From Eremomyces bilateralis CBS 781.70 (lineage: Eukaryota > Ascomycota > Dothideomycetes > Eremomycetales > Eremomycetaceae), in NCBI RefSeq assembly GCF_010015585.1, contig NW_022985075.1, positions 62,001-126,000 on the forward strand: a DNA stretch of 64,000 bases, written 5' to 3'. Below the pieces are notes generated by a model that was given only the letters and a program-made list of their open reading frames with translations, did no database searches and was not told the origin of the DNA. The position numbers and the translations under genes were made by a program. Positions 11,389 through 21,601 of the stretch are shown in pieces; position 1 is the first letter of the stretch, and every line of letters begins with the position of its first letter.

Positions 11389-12502
11389 CTAGACCTTGGC
11401 ATGTGGCTTCTCATGAGCAACCTGAACCTTGTTCAACTTCTTGATGGTCTCAAGGTCCGTCTTGACCACGAAGACCACCTCGGAAGGATGGTGGATAGGA
11501 ATCGGCGTCGGCTGTGCAGGAGACAAGGGGGGTGCGCGGATGACCGGCGCCTGGGAAGGCGTGGGTTCCGCAGGGACTTCACCACGCTTATTTCCGTTGA
11601 CAATGCCACCGTAGGTACGCGAGCAGGCCTCATCGTAGCAGATGTACTCGGCTTTGGTGGGAGTGACGACGATCTCCTTGGTGAAGCAGGCGGGAACAGT
11701 CTTGGATGAGATGACCGCGGTAGCGATCACAGTCGGATCACACCAGCTGGTCGTGGAGGTGAACGCGCCACAGACGAAAGGATCGCAGGGCGGGCAAGTG
11801 CGGTGAGGACCAGGCTTGCAATTGCAGCCAGGGTTGGTGTGGCAGGACTTGTCCCAATTGGATTTGTGATCGGAGGAAGGCAAGACGCCGATGTGCTTGT
11901 GCTTGTGATGGTGGACATGAACATTGGGGTCATCATGCTTGTCATCATCGTGATGATCGCTGCTATCATGATGCTTATTCTCCTTCTCCTTCTTGGGCTT
12001 CTCATTATTCTCCTTCTCCTTCTTGGGCTTCTCCTTCTCTGGCTTCTTTTCCTTGTGATGCTTCTTTTTCTTGCCGCAGTCCAACTTGACCGAGGAAGCA
12101 GCCTGGTCGCTCAACGGTGAAGCAGGGTTACATTTCCCGGAACGAGTGGCAAGCTCGTAGACTTCCATGGCATCACCGGCACAGCCATGAGACCGGTAAG
12201 TGGTGATGGAGCAATGTGACTTGTAGGTGTCGCCCTTCCAATGTCTCGGGAATGCCGCGAAGCTCCAGAAGGGATGGTCGATGTCTTTGCAGTGGCCCTC
12301 CTTGATATGCTCCCTCTCGGCAATCCGAGGTGACGTGCATTTTGGCTCACTGTAGAGCTCGACATGGGCCCGAACACTGTGGTGGGCGTCGGTAAGACAG
12401 AGGAGGGAGGCAAAAGCCCCAAAGATCTTGATGGTACATGTTAATGAAAAAGAAGTGTGAGGGACGATTACAGAAACAACTCACGATGACTTTCTTCACC
12501 AT
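11389..12502 (-). CDS. Secreted Cys-containing protein with Lys/Glu and His/Asp-rich middle
   Basis: Not a named family that I recognise. Exon 1 is only 18 nt (12502-12485, MVKKVI); exon 2 is 12426-11389; total 351 residues. Together they form a signal peptide (VKKVIIFGAFASLLCLTDA), which neither exon encodes alone and which supports the model. A first domain (about 20-120) has seven or eight cysteines. The middle (about 125-190) is a repeated Lys-Glu-Lys-Pro block followed by a His/Asp block (HHDSSDHHDDDKH, HVHHHKHKH). A second Cys domain (about 205-285) contains CNCKPGPH and CPPCDPFVCG. A Pro-rich tail follows. The His/Asp block resembles metal-chelating segments of extracellular zinc or nickel-binding proteins, which is inference. 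The repeats in the DNA (about 11970-12060) could expand or contract. Confidence 0.85.
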
Positions 12503-14038
12503 GGCGACTGATGTTCGTCTAGCTGGTGAGAGAATGTTCTTTCAGCACCTTCAGTGATGTCAGCGTCAGTCCACGAGGGGAATTCATGAGGTCAACACTC
12601 ACCCGTGAAGATAGAGAAGAATGTTGGCGTGATATCAGTTCGATAAGTATAGTCGGATATCTAGAAAGGTCAGCTGCTGCCAATCACTGGGCACGAGTTG
12701 ACGCGAGATGCTGGAGTTCGTGAAACGGAGGAATCCATAGAAAAATCATGGTCCCCTGCCGGATCTCGAGCTCGAGCAAATGTGGATGAAGATGAAGTGG
12801 GGAGAAGGGGGCTTTGCGGAGCTCAAACTCACCCGGTACGAGTAACTGAAGATGGGTGCTGTGAAGTGGAAGAAACACAAAACTGGGAGAAGGACGAGAG
12901 ACCCTATGATGTTTATAAGGACCTCGCTGTTTCCCGTTCACGGACTGAAAACAATCCAAGTCCAGCAGTCGACATCTTCAATCGGCTGGAGAGAGAAAGC
13001 ATGTACAATGTTCAGAATCGTAGGGAGATACAACAGGGCGGGAAGTAGAGACAGGGGAAATCCACGAGAAGATGGCAGGACCCGAAAGATCAACCAGTCG
13101 AAACAGTCCATAGCGGTCGGTTGGTCCAATCCGAGAGATTGCTTAGACTTAGGGAGAGGAAAGAAAGCTATAGACACGAGGCAGAGGTGCAGGTGCGCTA
13201 CCAGTTGGTAAGTAGTCTCAATAGTGTTGGATGGAAAGACCAGCAGGAGATGCATAGGAGAACGGTTTCTCTCTGTACTACGATGAAACATCTTGAGATG
13301 GAGCGGTGACTTCTGATAGAACAATGACTCAGGATTGATAGAACCGACTCGTTGAAGCAAGTAGAGCTGTATATCACACGCCATCCAGTAGTGCACCGTC
13401 GAATTGGAAGTCCAGTAAATGGAAATGAGCATCTGATTACCCGCTCATCGCCATTTTTCGCATACCGTAGGTGCGTGAGGATGTCGTTCAAAAAGGGAAA
13501 GAGTCACTGGTAACTAGAAATGGAAGGCCCTCGACGCCGCACCTTCGCCAGTACGTTCAGACGTGCCGTGACCACATCCAATTGGTCAAGTCCCGTATTG
13601 TCCGAAAATTGAGAGAGCCGCCCAAGCGATCTTATCGCTGAAGCAATAGGGCATATGCATTGAAGGAGGGCTAGGGCCAAAGGTCACGGGGAGTAGTCTC
13701 CTTCTTCTTGAGCGATTGTGAGGATCTCTGCGGCGATCCAAGCAGGAGTGGGCGAGGACGAGAACGACATAAACTCCCGAGACCAGGGATAAGCTGAGAC
13801 GAAACACGCTGACACGGGCAAGGGAATTGATTCGTTACTGAATTTTGAGGAACCAATGTCCTCCGCTCGGCTGAAGGTAGGTGACCGATCTCGCAAAAGC
13901 AGTGAAACGTAGGAAAGCCCGACAGTTCACCGAGCAGCTTGGACCAGTCTGACCGCATGTACCAACAGACTTCATTCACCACCGGATCTCAACTTCATTT
14001 CCACATCAAAGACTTATCCGCTCGAAACACGGGGGCGG
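12503..14038. other. Intergenic, no gene seen
   Basis: About 1.5 kb: promoter of the secreted-protein gene plus the 3' UTR of calmodulin, both on the minus strand. The longest frame, 164 codons on the minus strand at 12938-13432, has no homology clue, no signal peptide and irregular composition. Confidence 0.45.
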
Positions 14039-14939
14039 TTACTTCTGCATCATGAGCTGCACAAACTCGTTGTCTTGGCATGGGGTGTCAGCAAGGGAAT
14101 CGTACCACGGAACAGGGAACATACAGTCAATCCTGCCATCGCCATCCTGATCGGCCTCCCGGATCATCTCATCCACCTCGTCATCCGTCAATTTCTCTCC
14201 GATTGAGGTCATGACGTGGCGCAATTCGGCAGCTGAGATGAAGCCGTTGTTGTCACGATCGAACACCTTGAACGCTTCACGGATCTCCTCCTCGGAGTCG
14301 GTGTCCTTCATTTTCCTTGCCATCATCGTCAAGAACTCTAGTCGTAGACGTTAGCATCGACAATCGATTTCCGCTGCGCTTAATATACGGACCAGGGAAG
14401 TCGATCGTGCCATTGTTGTCGGCATCCACCTCGTTGATCATGTCTTGGAGCTCGGATTCGCTGGGATTCTGGCCAAGCGACCTCATCACGGTGCCCAACT
14501 CTTTCGTCGTGATTTGTCCTAGTATACCGGTCAATTCTGACGTCCAATTTCAACCTGATGCAATGCAGCGCGCAGGGATATTCAACAGGACGATTCGAAG
14601 AATGAATTCCCATGACATTCATCAACCGTTTCATATGGACCGTCTGCACACACTCTGCTAGTTTCGTATCCAGGGATGATCAACTCACCATCGCCATCCT
14701 TGTCCTATATCGCAGTAGACTGTGTCAGCCTCCCAATCGCAGACGGGCTTTGAGATAACCAGGCGGCCTTGAGGCACTTGCGACTTACAAAGAGGGAGAA
14801 TGCTTCCTTAAACTCGGAAACTTGTTCTTCGGTTAGGGAGTCAGCCTAGTTGACAGTCAGCCTCGGAGCGCGACAACATCGCAGCACCATCATAGCATAG
14901 GAGACAGATTTCGTGGGGTCATGGTGGGGTTCACACCAT
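14039..14939 (-). CDS. CMD1: Calmodulin
   Basis: Universal four EF-hand calcium sensor that activates calcineurin and CaM kinases. Exons are 14939-14937 (the ATG alone), 14845-14789, 14704-14689 (16 nt), 14518-14393, 14337-14125 and 14073-14039; total 149 residues, the standard length. Loops read [36 protein letters not shown] and [12 protein letters not shown], so all four keep the Asp/Glu calcium ligands. The split start (ATG directly followed by GTGTGA) and the tiny third exon are typical of filamentous fungal calmodulin genes but make automatic annotation likely to miss the N-terminus. A divergent promoter is shared with TLG2. Confidence 0.97.
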
Positions 14940-15656
14940 TTTGGTAAGCTTGACCGGTCAAGAATGTTCCAAAGGAAATGAGTTGGGATGGCCGCGGGGG
15001 GATAATCGTGGTAACAGACGGGTTTTTCGTAGGATTGAGAGGATACTCAGTGCTGTACAAAGGCGAAAGGTTGAAAGGCGGAAGTCGTAGGAACTTGTTA
15101 GACTGGGGAAGATGAGTCCTGATGTTCAGATGTTGTCGCCTGTAGGTGGGGAATGTCTGGATCTGATGAGTGCCTGCAACGTAGCCGTCACGTGGATAGG
15201 GAGTCAGTTTGTTGGGCATCAAGCTTTATCGTTCATGTTTCAGCTGGTACTTTGCCTCATTGCCTGGCCATTTGGTGGGCGATCTGGCGGGCCCAGATAC
15301 GGATGTACCGGTACTTGGGACACCAAGCATTCGTCACGTGCTGAGGCTCTCACTCATCAAGCTTCGATTATTATTTGTATGTATTACTGACAACACGTTT
15401 GGCATTGTCGATATATACGAATTAAGGAGCGAAAACTACTGTTGCTGAAGCCCCATTGTCCCATACCGTTCAAACAATCATACCTGGTATATTCCTTTTC
15501 ACAAACCCACTCCATTGACTGTAGCCTTCTGCAACGTCATCACAAGGGAGCTTCTGGTTCGCATAGCCCTGCGGCAGAGGCCGCTGTCCTCCAGCGGTCG
15601 ACATCTCCGCCCAACATAGAGGGAACTTGATGAGCGTCTGAGCTATTGGAGTCGCC
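14940..15656. other. Divergent promoter between calmodulin and TLG2
   Basis: About 0.7 kb between two divergent start codons. Only short overlapping frames; none is supported. Confidence 0.5.
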
Positions 15657-16958
15657 ATGTGGCGAGACCGGACAAACCTGTTGGTTGCCTGCCCTGTTGA
15701 TTCAACTGTCCACGACACTGACATGTTGTGCCAAACAGGTACATCTCCTATCGACAATCCTACTCACATCACCCCGCAAAGAAATCACGATATGGCGGCC
15801 CAGCATTCAATGGATTCGGTGACAGTTCGTCCCTGGCGGAGGAGCGCCGCGGGCTTATGTCGGAGGGAGCGTTCGACAATACCGGCGATGCGGTCATAGA
15901 GATGGATCTCCTGCCGCCACGGTGGTTGGACATCCAGGACGAGATCAATGAGTACTTGGCTGAGATCGCAACCCAAACCCGGCGGCTGGAACAACTGCAT
16001 CAAAAGCATGTGCTGCCGGGATTTGACGACGAATCGGTCAAGAAGTCGGAGGAGAAGGAGATTGAGCAGTTGACGCAGCAGATCACGAGGCGGTTCCAGG
16101 ACTGTCAGAAGTCACTGCAGCGCTTGGATATGATGGTGCGAGAGGCAAAGCAACAGAGCAATTTGAGCAAAGGGGAAGAAACGCTCGCGAAGAATCTCAA
16201 GATCTCGATGGCAACACAGGTCGGTGATGTCAGTGCGTTGTTTAGGAAGAAGCAATCTGCGTATCTGAAGAGTAAGTGCTACGAGCAACGCAGCGTCTAA
16301 TCTTCTGCAATCTAACCGTCATTTAGAACTCCGTCAGCTTGGTGGGTTTGCGTCGCCAATGCCACGCTCATCCACACCCTTGGCCGGTTCCTACACAGAT
16401 CCCTCCCTGGAGGAATCCGAAAACGACAAATACTTTTCTCAATCGACCCTCCTCCAAAGCAAACAGCGCATGGCACAACATGGCAACGAAGCCGTGATCG
16501 CGCAACGCGAACGAGAAATCGAAGAGATCGCCCAAGGCATCATCGAGCTCTCTAACATCTTCCAAGACATCCAGAGCATGGTCATCGACCAAGGCACCAT
16601 GCTCGACCGCATCGACTACAACGTCGAACGGATGGCGGTGGAGGTCAAAGCGGCGGATAAAGAGCTGACGGTCGCCACGGGATACCAGAAGAAAAGCATC
16701 AAGCGAAAGGCCATCCTACTGCTAGTCATCGTCGTGGCCGGGATGTTTATCCTGCTCTCGCTGAAACTCAGCAGCAGAGGTGGATCGACGCCTCCTCCAC
16801 AGGAGCCCCCTCCGGCCAATGCTCCCCCTATCGAAGCTCCACCGCCCAGATGGCGAAGAGGAATCACTCAATTCGATCATACCTTGGATGATCCCATGGT
16901 GGACTGGAAGCGACGGCGAAGAAGACTCTCGTGGGATCCCTTGTCAACAACATTATAG
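15657..16958 (+). CDS. TLG2: t-SNARE of the syntaxin-16/Tlg2 family
   Basis: Qa-SNARE of the trans-Golgi network and early endosomes, partner of the SM protein Vps45. Exons 15657-15679, 15739-16271 and 16327-16958 give 395 residues. The N-terminus MWRDRTNLYISYRQSY is the conserved Tlg2 peptide and appears only after splicing the first intron. Next come a Habc-like helical region (about 60-190), the SNARE helix (about 242-302) with the zero-layer Gln near residue 274 (in VIDQGTMLDRI), and a single membrane anchor (about 314-333). A Pro-rich luminal tail of about 60 residues ending in RRRRRLSW is longer than in yeast. The gene is convergent with acetate kinase, stop codons only 89 bp apart. Confidence 0.95.
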
Positions 16959-17047
16959 CGTAATACCCTAATTGTAACCGTATCTGACTGATGAGCACAC
17001 CTCAGCCAATTTCTCCCTGTTTGACTGCCTGCATACCGCGTCACCAG

Positions 17048-18509
17048 TTAAGCTGCGAACTTTCCTACGCAGTCCCTGGCCATTTGGAGCTGAATTTGGT
17101 CAACATCTCCTTCTTTGTTCACCGGAGTTCTCTCTTACCTGCTCATCTGTCTGGCAAACCAGCACCTTGTTCTTCGCGCCACTGGCTGAGATGTCCACCA
17201 CTTCGTCCTCAAGCTCCTGTTCATTCTTGCCCGGATCAAGTTCAAACCCCAAACATCTCACCTTCTCTACCAGCTCCTTTCGCAACCTCGCGCCTTTCTC
17301 ACCAATCCCTCCCGCAAACACCAACGCATCCACCCTCCCACCAAGCCTCACATAGTAACTCCCGACATACCCCAAAATCCTATCCACGAGGATATCAAAC
17401 GCCAGCTGCGCCCCCTCACTCTTCCCTTCCGAAATCACCCCGAAGTCCGTCGTGCCCGCCAACGCTTTCCACCCACTCTGCTTGTTCAGGATGATTTCCG
17501 CCTGCGTGACATGCATATCCTTGGTGCTCTCCGGCGACAAGGTCCCCGCGTCGTTCGTGTAGTGGAACACCACGCTCGGATCAATGCTCCCGCTCCGTGT
17601 CGCGCCCGGAAGCCCCGCGAGCGGCGTCAGCCCCATAGTCGTGTCCATCGACTTGCCGCCCTGGATGGCGCACGCGGATGCGCCACTGCCCAGGTGGAGC
17701 GCGATGATGTTGAGCTCCTGAAGCGGCTTCTTGAGGAACTTAGCGGTGGATTTGGAAATAAACGCGTAGCTGGATATGTCAGGGAGGCAGGCGTCGAAAA
17801 CGCAGGGCCGTGCACTCACGAAATGCCATGGAAGCCGTATTTCCGCAGCTTGTGTAATTTGGCCACCTTGGGGTCGATGGGATACGTGGAGATGTAGGTA
17901 GGGATAGTCGAATGGAAGGCGGTGTCGAAGAACGCAATATTCCTGGCCTGCGGAACCTGCTTTTGGACGGCTCGCACGAGCGCGAGAGCTCCCGCATTGT
18001 GACTGCGTTCGGTCAGTCGCAAAACGCAGTTGGAGAGAGTCGTTCCCCTACAGTGGCGCGAGGTCGGATAGCTCGTCGACCCTACGAAATGTTACTTGAT
18101 CGAGCGCATGAGCGTCGTCAAAATCTCCGCCCTGTTGGTGGATGCGAGGTTAGAACGGAAGCCCCTTTTCAACGAAGCTAGGGAGGACTGGAGGGAGACG
18201 GACATGGACCACTCGATGGCAACAATATCCCACGTCGTTGTGGCTGGCGATCATCGGCAACCCCTCATCACCGATTAGATGCTTCAAAATGATCTCGAAT
18301 GCATCTTCTTGCGATGTCACCCCTGGGACCTCTTTCTTCTCCGCATGCTCCCCGCGGTTGTATTTCAGGCTTGCCGGCGGAGCGGTCAGTCCGCTGACTT
18401 GAATCTCCGCTTCTTGATATGGGACTTTTCCACGCTCTTCATATGTATAGACGCTTACTTTCACGGAGCTTGAGCCGGCGTTGATTGACAAGATGGTTTG
18501 GGGAGCCAT
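17048..18509 (-). CDS. ackA: Acetate kinase
   Basis: Interconverts acetyl phosphate plus ADP with acetate plus ATP; in fungi it is paired biochemically with phosphoketolase (Xfp). Exons 18509-18204, 18131-18052, 18002-17820, 17769-17139 and 17089-17048 give 413 residues, near the bacterial length of about 400. Motifs in order: LSINAGSSSVK (phosphate loop), HRVVHGGDF (across intron 1), LSDLAPLHNAGAL (across intron 2), FDTAFHSTIP, KYGFHGISYAFI (across intron 3), HLGSGASACAI, MDTTMGLTPL, GATRSGSIDP and FAGGIGEKG. The last 14 residues (LQMARDC...) come from a separate 42-nt exon. All catalytic motifs look intact. No phosphoketolase gene lies in the window. Confidence 0.96.
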
Positions 18510-19059
18510 CGTGGGACTTAGTTAGGCCGGGGATGGAACTAGACTATGAGGGTGGGAGAATTAAATTATTAGGCACTTCTTCCACAGATGTTTCAGAGAT
18601 TGGTTAATGATTGAAAGGATCACATTATAATGAAAGAAATCCGAACACATGATTTTCAAGTTTGATGCGTGATTATGACAAGTTTCCATCATGGGAGGGA
18701 GGGCTCAATTGCCATGTTGACATCATCACATGGAGTCCCCTACCATGGTTGGCCGATCCGCATGTCGAGGGCCATGGATAAATCGTACAACATTCAAGTA
18801 CCTACCGTGATACCCGATAACTATACTCTGAACTGTGCTCCTATATAGCCAAGTTTTTCAATTGCATCTTGGTCTTTGATCAAAGCCTAGTCCATGGATT
18901 TATGTCTCAAAAAGCACTAGAAATCCGCGGAGGTGCTCCAATTACCCTCCCAGTCAATCACTATTAATGCAGGTAGCAAGATCTGTCGCCCTGTTCAATA
19001 TCAATGGGACTTGTAAATATTCAATACTATGGCTATATCTTTCTAGACGAGGGCTAAGC
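18510..19059. other. Intergenic, acetate kinase promoter side
   Basis: About 550 bp, AT-richer than its neighbours, between the acetate kinase start and the stop of the isochorismatase-family gene. No open frame of note. Confidence 0.5.
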
Positions 19060-19976
19060 TCACATCTTGCACAATGCCTGCATCGATTCCTTCGTGCTAT
19101 CCTTCGTGTCTTTGACTAGCTTGGAGATATCTCTAAACCTACAAAAGTGTTAGTTGGCTAGATAGTTTCGACTAGGAATATCTTACTCCTGGATACCTGC
19201 ATCTCCCATGCATTCATACAGCCAACTCTCGCTGGTTGTAACGATAGCTCCTTGAGCACGAAGCCGCGCGAGTGCAATTGGAATCTCTTCTTTGTTGCAA
19301 CTTGAGACTCCGTCGGCTAGCACATATACCTTGTGGTTATCCTTGAGCAGATCCAACGTCGTCTGGGCCACGCATATGTGGGACTCGATGCCCACGATAA
19401 CGACCTCCAGAGGGCGCCCGCCCGGCGAAAGCTTCCCGGCGTTTCTCAGAGCCTCCTTCACTTCATCTGTCCTACATAACGGTCTCAGCATCAATTTCAA
19501 TCGGAGATGTGAACAGGATCTTCCATACCACATAGAGAACAACGATTTGTCTGCATGAACCAGTGTCTGGATGCCTCCGGGACAATCAAGCTGCAATTCA
19601 GGACATGTCTCGCCGAGCTTGCCTTTCAGTTGCGTGGTTGCAACGACGGGGAAATTCAGGATTTTGCCTATTCTCTTCGTAAGTGATTACCCCGAGTGGA
19701 TGAGAACAAAGAGGTGCCCCTGAGATTGGATGGCAGGTAGAAGAACATACTGGCTTGCAGTAGCTTCTGCGTCGTAGCGAGTACGGCGGGATATTGATAG
19801 ATCGCGGGCCTGAACTTCTCCTGCAAGTCACAAACGCTACTGCTGCTTAGATATATATCCCTCAGATTGCGCTTGGGTCTACTCTTACAACAGGATGGGA
19901 TTTACTAAAATAGCGTTAGTGGAGTGAATGTTGCATGATGGTTGGACATACGCAATCGTCGGCTAGGACTCGCCAT
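19060..19976 (-). CDS. Isochorismatase-family cysteine hydrolase (ISOC1-like)
   Basis: Member of the isochorismatase/nicotinamidase fold; substrate unknown for this subgroup. Six exons, 19976-19952, 19904-19889 (16 nt), 19836-19751, 19667-19529, 19471-19187 and 19138-19060, give 209 residues in continuous phase. The catalytic Asp lies in LFVCDLQEKFRPAI, which is assembled from three exons. The Lys region is VATTQLKGKLG, and the nucleophilic Cys is in VGIESHICVAQTTLDLL. The C-terminus FRDISKLVKDTKDSTKE matches the ISOC1/ISOC2 ending rather than true isochorismatase. There is no signal peptide, so a cytosolic or organellar matrix location is likely. It follows acetate kinase on the same strand but 550 bp apart, so co-transcription is not implied. 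Confidence 0.9.
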
Positions 19977-21601
19977 GGCTATTATTAGGGTTATATCGGA
20001 ATTCAAACCCTGATCAAGAAGCGAGAAGTTAGAGGATTAATCGAGTTATTTATACGATCAATATAGTTGAAAGAATTAGATCAATGAGGTCTAGAACAGA
20101 TGCCAGCCATCAGAAGACCGCTGTTGAAGCTCAAGAGTCAAGTCCATGTATTTGTACCCGCTTACCCGACACGGTCTCCCGATGGGCTTAGTTAGCGGCG
20201 GCAGCATCTCCGTTGACCATTCTCACCATACATAGACATTTAGACATTAGTACTTAGTACTTGGATACTTATTATCCCCAGGACCAGTCCATTACTTCAT
20301 GGAGCTGCTCGATGTGTGTTTCTGTTCCTTGCTCGTGATTATGAAGTCTACCAGTACAATATGGTATTGGACGACAAGTCTGGATGCTCTGGGTTCTAAC
20401 ACGATATGCTCTAAATAAAGGTCATGGTGTAACAAATTGAACACCTTCTCAGTTCTTGCAGGTTGCCAGCACGATCAGACTATCGGAATCACTTAGACAC
20501 GGACGGGTATGCGTGAAATACTGAAATTGTACACATGTACCGGGTACTATGGTGGGTATCCGCCTCGGCGCGTGCCCGCATGGATATCGAGGAGGGTTTA
20601 ATTTGGGCTAATTAACCTGACTTCACTACCCAAGCACGTGTCTCTGGGCCTCTGGGGAAAGTATTAGAGCCTGAGAACAATGGAAACATATGATCGTGAT
20701 AACCGGAAAGACTACTGCGTGTATGCATCGAGAAATCTGTATTACTGCGGCTAGGATTGGTAAGGTATGAAGCGGGGACTGGACAAAACCTTGGGATAAC
20801 TACTGGTATTTATACAGCATTATAGACCATATCTGGCTCATTATGGCTCACCCTAAATAATATACAGATACATACTTAATAACTTACGGATGACACCGAA
20901 TGCGGTAGATTGCGCTGTCAGATTTATCATTTATGGTTCTCCAATCTTATGGCCCTGCACTATTCGCATGTGGCGATGATGAAAAGCAACTGGAGTAATT
21001 CCTGGTATCGAATTCCCGCCCTGTATTCCGCCTATGGTATCGCTATTGTCTCTTGCATCTATTTCAATGTGCTGGCAGTAAAATACAGTAATAGAGTGTG
21101 TACCGGCACAGTACCAGCGGCACGGTGGAGAATGAATCGCGCCTCTAATCCCGATATACGCTAAGGCTTTCTGTACTGGAACTTTTGGCCACCTCCACTA
21201 CCAATGCTTCTTTCACCATCTGCTTCTCTGCTATCTTGATAACCCGTGTATCTCCATTTCCCGTCAGTCTGGGCCTCCGATCCTGTACCACAACATCTAT
21301 CGTTTGAGCGCCTCCGTTGTCTGTTCGAAGCCGGCCCAGCTGCACCCCCCGCCCTTCCCTGTCTTCGATCCTCGATACCGGATAACATCCAATCTTCCAT
21401 AAGCCGTGGGAAATCCTGCACAAAAGTTTCGCACACTGACGCGTATCCCTCGAGCCTCGAATATTCTATTCGTTGGGCGCTTTGTCCCAAAAAGCAGAAG
21501 TCGCGGGTGACACCTTGAAATCTGGAAAAGTGGCTGCTTCTACAGCAAAGCTCGATGGGAATAATACGCCGTCAACCTCAAATCCCGTTGGCAGAGCGCC
21601 G
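19977..21601. other. Divergent intergenic region, 1.6 kb
   Basis: Lies between the isochorismatase-family start and the first in-frame ATG of the nucleotidyltransferase gene. It is AT-rich from about 20000 to 21150. Part of the right end (21440-21601) is open in the frame of the next gene and may belong to its coding sequence if an upstream exon supplies the start. Nothing else is supported. Confidence 0.45.

Noticed and set aside
16991-17494. Plus-strand Pro/Ser/Cys-rich frame opposite acetate kinase
   Set aside because: Antisense shadow of exons with all acetate kinase motifs.
19060-19185. Early stop at 19183 as the end of the isochorismatase-family gene
   Set aside because: It lies in a GTAAGA-type intron; the next exon restores the conserved FRDISKLVKDT ending in frame.
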